NCBI GenBank assembly: GCA_036500145.1
Contig: DASYCO010000029.1
Location: 37,045 to 101,044 of the forward strand
Direction of reading: 5' to 3'
Source of the DNA: CAMAVH01 sp036500145
GTDB lineage: Bacteria > Pseudomonadota > Alphaproteobacteria > SMXQ01
Length of the DNA stretch: 64,000 nucleotides
This document shows, piece by piece, positions 60,195 to 64,000 of the stretch (position 1 is the stretch's first letter; the number at the start of each line of letters is the position of its first letter). A program made the position numbers and the translations under genes. The notes below the pieces were generated by a model. It searched no databases. It was given only the letters and a program-made list of their open reading frames with translations, and was not told where the DNA came from.

Positions 60195-60916
60195 GCCTCC
60201 CAATTAACGCCAAGGCAGCTCAAGCCGTGCATTGGCATGAACTGCCCAATCTGCAGGCCCTGCAGAAGGCTGCCTTGCAGCGCATCCTCGATGCCGCCGC
60301 ACGGGCCATCGCGACGCGGCAGGCCTTTCATATCGTTTTGTCGGGCGGCAATACGCCAAGACCCATCTATCAGATGCTCCGCCTCCAGAAGACCGACTGG
60401 TCAGCCTGGCATGTCTATTTCGGCGACGAACGGGCCGCGCCACGCGACGACAAAGAGCGCAATTCCCAGATGGCGAAGGAAACATGGCTCGATCATGTGC
60501 CAATTCCAGCTCCGCAGGTTCACGTGATCCCGGCTGAACAAGGTGCGGCGCACGCGGCGGCAGCCTACGCTGAGGTCTTGCGGCATGTCGGCGATTTCGA
60601 CCTGGTGTTGCTTGGGCTCGGCGAGGACGGCCACACCGCAAGTCTCTTTCCCGGCCACGACTGGGGCGCGGCGCCGGAATCGCCTGATGTGCTGGCGGTC
60701 TTTAATGCCCCCAAGCCTCCGCCGGAAAGGGTTTCCCTGAGTGCGCGGCGCCTGACCCAAGCCCAAGCGGTCCTGTTCATCGTCGAAGGCGACGCCAAGG
60801 CCGCCGCCGTGGCGCAATGGCACGCCGGGAGTCCCTTGCCTGCAAGCGCCATACGGCCCGCAGCCGGCGTCGACGTGCTTGTAACCGCCGAATCGCTGGA
60901 ACCGCAGATTCCGTAA
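60191..60916 (+). CDS. pgl: 6-phosphogluconolactonase
   Basis: A 241-residue enzyme hydrolysing 6-phosphogluconolactone. Family segments: VLSGGNTPRPIYQML (near 48-62), VYFGDERAAPRDDKERNSQMAKETW (near 75-98) and LLGLGEDGHTASLFPG (near 139-154). ATG overlaps the gnd stop, so it is translationally coupled. Converges on tkt with only six bases between stops. Confidence 0.95.
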   Translation: MSLPINAKAAQAVHWHELPNLQALQKAALQRILDAAARAIATRQAFHIVLSGGNTPRPIYQMLRLQKTDWSAWHVYFGDERAAPRDDKERNSQMAKETWLDHVPIPAPQVHVIPAEQGAAHAAAAYAEVLRHVGDFDLVLLGLGEDGHTASLFPGHDWGAAPESPDVLAVFNAPKPPPERVSLSARRLTQAQAVLFIVEGDAKAAAVAQWHAGSPLPASAIRPAAGVDVLVTAESLEPQIP

Positions 60917-60922
60917 GCGCAT

Positions 60923-62995
60923 TTATTCGGCTGCACCATGGCCCTGCAGCAAAGCTCGGGCTCGCCGGCAAACCTCGTCGACGGTGAAGCCGTATTCGCG
61001 CAGCAGCACGTCTGCGGGGGCCGAGGCGCCGAAGCGGTCTATGCTCACCACATCGCCCATGTCGCCGACGTAGCGGTGCCAGCCCTGGGATGCGCCGGCT
61101 TCGACGGCAAGCCGCGCGCGCACCGTGAGGGGAATGATGGCTTCGCGTTTTGCCCTGGGCAAGGCGTCGAATAGGTCCCAGCTCGGCATCGACACGCAGC
61201 GCACGGCGATGTTCTCGCCCTGCAGCCGCTCGGCCGCCGCCAAGATCAGGCTGACTTCTGAACCGCTGGCGATGAGCACGAGCGTCGGCTTTCCAGCCGG
61301 CGCATCGGCGAGGATGTAGGCCCCCTGCCGCAGTCCCTCGGCAGAGGCGTACCGCGCGCGATCGAGCGTCGGCAGGTTCTGCCGGCTTAACACCAGAAGA
61401 GTCGGGCGATTCTGGGTCTCTAGGGCGACTTGCCAGGCGACCGCTGTCTCGTTGGCGTCGCCGGGGCGAATCACCGTCAGGTCCGGAATTGCGCGCAGCC
61501 CCGCCAGCTGTTCCACCGGCTGATGCGTCGGCCCATCCTCGCCGAGCGCGATGCTGTCATGGGTGAAGACATGCACGACGTGAAGCCCCATCAGCGCCGC
61601 CAGCCGGATCGGCGGGCGCATGTAGTCGGAAAAGATCAGGAAGGTTGAGCCGTAGGGGATGGCGCCGCCATGGGCGGCGATGCCGTTGGCCACGGCGCCC
61701 ATGGCATGCTCTCGCACGCCGAAATGCAAATTGCGCCCGGCAAAGCTCCAGCCCGCGCTGTCCGAGCCTTGATGGTCGTCGTCCGGTCCGATCGGCGGAT
61801 TGAAGTCGCCAAACCCCTTCAAGTTCGTGAAGGTGGAAGGATCCAGGTCCGCGGAACCGCCGGTCAGGGCCGGCAGCCGAGGCGCGATGGCGTTGAGCAC
61901 CTTGCTCGCGGCGACGCGCGTCGAAAGGCCCTTGGCGTCGGCCGGAAAGACGGGGATGTCCGTATTCCAGCCTGCCGGCAATTCGCCTGCGAGGCTGCGG
62001 CGCAGCTCCTCGGCCAAATCCGGAAACGCCTGGCCGAAGGCCGTCATGCGGTCGTTCCATGCCGCCTCCTCCCGCGCCCCATTCGCCAGCGCCAGGCGGA
62101 AATGTGCCAAGGCCGGCTCCGGAACGAGAAACGGCGGCTCCAGCGGCCATCCGAGCTTCTGCTTGGTCAGGCGCACCTCGTCGACTCCCAGCGGCGAGCC
62201 ATGCGCCTCGAAGCTGTCCTGCTTGTTCGGCGAGCCATAGCCGAGGTGCGTGCGCACCAGGATCAGCGACGGGCGCGTCGTTTCTTTCCGCGCAGCCTGC
62301 AACGCGGCCTCGATCGCTGCGAGATCGTTTCCGTCCGTAATCGAGAGCGTGTGCCAGCCGTAAGCTTCGAACCGGCGCGCGCGGTCTTCCGAAAAGGCAA
62401 TGTCGGTGCCGGCGGACAACGTGACGCCATTGTCGTCATAGAGGCAGGTCAGCTTGCCGAGCTGCAGATGGCCCGCCAGCGACGCCGCCTCGGCGGCCAC
62501 GCCTTCCATCAAGTCGCCGTCGCTCACGATCGCATAGGTCGCATGGTCGACCACCGTGAAACCTGGCCTGTTGTAGCGCGCCGCCAGCTGCGCTTCGGCG
62601 ATCGCCATGCCGACCGCATTGGCCAGGCCTTGCCCCAGGGGCCCTGTAGTCGTCTCGACCCCAGCCGTGTGGCCACGCTCCGGATGGCCCGGGGCCTTGC
62701 TGCCCCATTGACGGAATTGCTTGATGTCGTCCAGCGACAGGTCATAGCCCGTCAGGTGCAGGAGGCTATAGAGCAGCATCGAGCCATGGCCCGCCGACAG
62801 CACGAAGCGATCACGGTCGGCCCAAGCGGGATTCCTCGGGTTGTGCTTGAGCAGCTTGGTCCATAGCGCATAGGCCATGGGCGCGGCGTCGAGCGGCATG
62901 CCGGGATGGCCGCTATTGGCCTTCTGCACGGCGTCGACGGAGAGAAACCGGATGGTGTCAATGCAGAGCCGGTCGAGGTTGTCGGTTTCTAGCAT
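60923..62995 (-). CDS. tkt: Transketolase
   Basis: A 690-residue thiamin-diphosphate enzyme of the non-oxidative pentose phosphate pathway. SGHPGMPL near residue 28, TTTGPLGQGLANAVGMA near 115, VSDGDLMEG near 157 with the Asn of YDDNGVT, and the SxFLIFSDYMRPPIRLAALM region near 450 identify it. Size is normal. The first seven bases overlap the zwf 3' end, so it is co-transcribed with zwf. Confidence 0.96.
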   Translation of the reverse strand: MLETDNLDRLCIDTIRFLSVDAVQKANSGHPGMPLDAAPMAYALWTKLLKHNPRNPAWADRDRFVLSAGHGSMLLYSLLHLTGYDLSLDDIKQFRQWGSKAPGHPERGHTAGVETTTGPLGQGLANAVGMAIAEAQLAARYNRPGFTVVDHATYAIVSDGDLMEGVAAEAASLAGHLQLGKLTCLYDDNGVTLSAGTDIAFSEDRARRFEAYGWHTLSITDGNDLAAIEAALQAARKETTRPSLILVRTHLGYGSPNKQDSFEAHGSPLGVDEVRLTKQKLGWPLEPPFLVPEPALAHFRLALANGAREEAAWNDRMTAFGQAFPDLAEELRRSLAGELPAGWNTDIPVFPADAKGLSTRVAASKVLNAIAPRLPALTGGSADLDPSTFTNLKGFGDFNPPIGPDDDHQGSDSAGWSFAGRNLHFGVREHAMGAVANGIAAHGGAIPYGSTFLIFSDYMRPPIRLAALMGLHVVHVFTHDSIALGEDGPTHQPVEQLAGLRAIPDLTVIRPGDANETAVAWQVALETQNRPTLLVLSRQNLPTLDRARYASAEGLRQGAYILADAPAGKPTLVLIASGSEVSLILAAAERLQGENIAVRCVSMPSWDLFDALPRAKREAIIPLTVRARLAVEAGASQGWHRYVGDMGDVVSIDRFGASAPADVLLREYGFTVDEVCRRARALLQGHGAAE

Positions 62996-64000
62996 GGGGA
63001 AGTCTCCTCGGCCTTGGGATCGTGCCAGCTTTCGTCATGCGCGATGAGGGATGCGGCCGCGTCCGGCCCCCAGGTTCCTGGCGCATATTCGGCGACGGGC
63101 GTCGCGTCTCCGAGGACCGGATCGACGATCCCCCATGCCAGCTCGACGATGTCGTCGCGCGTGAACAGGGTGCCGTCGCCCTGCAGGGCATCGCCCAAGA
63201 GCCGCTCGTACGGCAAATGCTCGCCATTCATCAGGTGGCGCGCGACGAGCTCCGCGTTCTCGCCCTGCATATGCTCGCCCGAACGCTTGACGCGCGCACC
63301 TGCCGAGATCACCACTTCGGGGCTCAGTCGAAAGCGAAAATAATTCGCCGGCGTCGGCTGGACGTCGTCAAATATCGCCAAAGGCGGGTGCTTGAGCGTG
63401 ACGATAACTTCGGTCGCGTTGATCGGCATGCGCTTGCCGGCACGAACATAGAACGGCACGCCTGCCCAGCGCGATGTGTCTATTTCCAGCCGCAGGGCGG
63501 CGAAGGTCTCGACCTGAGAATCCGCCGCCACGCCCTTTTCATCTCGATAGCCTTGAAACTGGCCGCGGACGACATGACTCGGGTCGAGCGGCCGCATCCC
63601 GCGAAAAAGCCGCAGTTTCTCGATCCGCATAGCGGCGGGGTCGTGGCCAACCGGGGCATCCATCGCAAGAAGGGCGATCACCTGCAGCAGATGGTTCTGC
63701 ACAACGTCGCGGATCGCGCCGACCTCTTCGTAAAAGCGGCCACGGCCCTGCACGCCGAACTGCTCGGCCATGGTAATCTGGACGTTGTCGATGTAATTCC
63801 TGTTCCAGATCGGCTCGAGAAAGGCATTGGCGAAACGGAAATACAGCAGGTTCTGCACCGCCTCTTTCCCGAGATAATGGTCGATGCGAAACACCGACGA
63901 TTCGGGAAAGACTTCGTGCAGCGTGCGATTGAGCGCCCGTGCGGAGGCGAGGTCGCGGCCAAACGGCTTCTCGACCACCACCCGCGCCCCCGACGCGCAG
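62989..64000 (-). CDS. zwf: Glucose-6-phosphate 1-dehydrogenase, partial (5' end beyond window)
   Basis: About 337 codons of the C-terminal two-thirds. EKPFGRDLASA is near the visible start; RIDHYLGKEAVQN carries the catalytic His and Lys. The frame is open to base 64000 with family-like sequence (ASGARVVVEKPF), so the missing N-terminal NADP-binding part lies past the right edge. Upstream of and overlapping tkt. It supplies 6-phosphogluconolactone for pgl. Confidence 0.95.
   Translation of the reverse strand, partial: CASGARVVVEKPFGRDLASARALNRTLHEVFPESSVFRIDHYLGKEAVQNLLYFRFANAFLEPIWNRNYIDNVQITMAEQFGVQGRGRFYEEVGAIRDVVQNHLLQVIALLAMDAPVGHDPAAMRIEKLRLFRGMRPLDPSHVVRGQFQGYRDEKGVAADSQVETFAALRLEIDTSRWAGVPFYVRAGKRMPINATEVIVTLKHPPLAIFDDVQPTPANYFRFRLSPEVVISAGARVKRSGEHMQGENAELVARHLMNGEHLPYERLLGDALQGDGTLFTRDDIVELAWGIVDPVLGDATPVAEYAPGTWGPDAAASLIAHDESWHDPKAEETSPC

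Noticed and set aside
1..64000. tRNA, rRNA, CRISPR or prophage
   Set aside because: No cloverleaf-like or rRNA-like segments, no regular spaced repeats, and no phage structural genes were seen on reading. Short or divergent RNAs could be missed by eye.

Overview
The window is GC-rich and densely coding. It carries many periplasmic solute-binding proteins of the TctC/Bug and iron/spermidine ABC types, Rieske and cupin oxygenases, and LysR, GntR and MarR regulators. This points to a metabolically versatile proteobacterium, most likely an alphaproteobacterium (Rhodospirillales or Hyphomicrobiales type) or less likely a Burkholderiales-type betaproteobacterium. The sequence alone does not settle the lineage. 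No rRNA, tRNA or CRISPR array was seen.

Layout. 1-3.2 kb: a GntR/FCD regulator and a fused two-domain ABC permease, with similar AT-rich motifs in both promoters. 3.2-5.8 kb: a DNA alkylation-repair locus (ogt divergent from an Ada/AraC/AlkA fusion, followed by vsr). 5.9-12.7 kb: two ABC binding proteins, a Gfo/Idh/MocA dehydrogenase, a DUF72 protein, a group III truncated haemoglobin and an MHS-type MFS carrier. 13.0-24.3 kb: a probable ten-gene minus-strand operon containing a complete ABC importer plus catabolic enzymes (NicX/M29-like protein, MmgE/PrpD, amidohydrolase, OsmC-like, alpha/beta hydrolase, triple-RidA chain, dienelactone hydrolase), with a divergent LysR gene at its head. 25.3-29.3 kb: a Bug receptor, a class II aldolase and an orphan EutA-type reactivase. 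29.3-35.8 kb: a second complete ABC importer with a Rieske oxygenase and a bicupin. 35.8-37.7 kb: a scar region with an intact serine resolvase, a res-like site and a truncated dehydrogenase pseudogene. 37.8-46.9 kb: a tightly coupled seven-gene operon (VOC-Rieske fusion, two VOC proteins, two degenerate M24/creatinase-like paralogues, an ABC permease and its binding protein) next to a LysR gene. 47.0-57.8 kb: two Bug receptors, E1 alpha/beta of a 2-oxoacid or acetoin dehydrogenase, three PBP-fold proteins without leader peptides, and a divergent gentisate-dioxygenase-like, flavin monooxygenase and MarR unit. 57.8-64 kb: a repeat-bearing non-coding stretch, a lysine-rich DUF6496-like protein, and the pentose phosphate genes gnd-pgl facing tkt-zwf; zwf runs off the right edge.

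How it works together (inference). Apart from the repair and pentose phosphate loci, this looks like a catabolic archipelago: several uptake systems for organic acids or aromatic or N-containing compounds, each tied to its own short pathway. Four fused permeases share only two ATPases in the window, so ATPases may be shared or lie elsewhere. The least-explained units are the seven-gene operon at 37.8-45.7 kb and the ten-gene operon at 13.0-24.3 kb with its single-chain triple RidA beside a Cys-nucleophile hydrolase.
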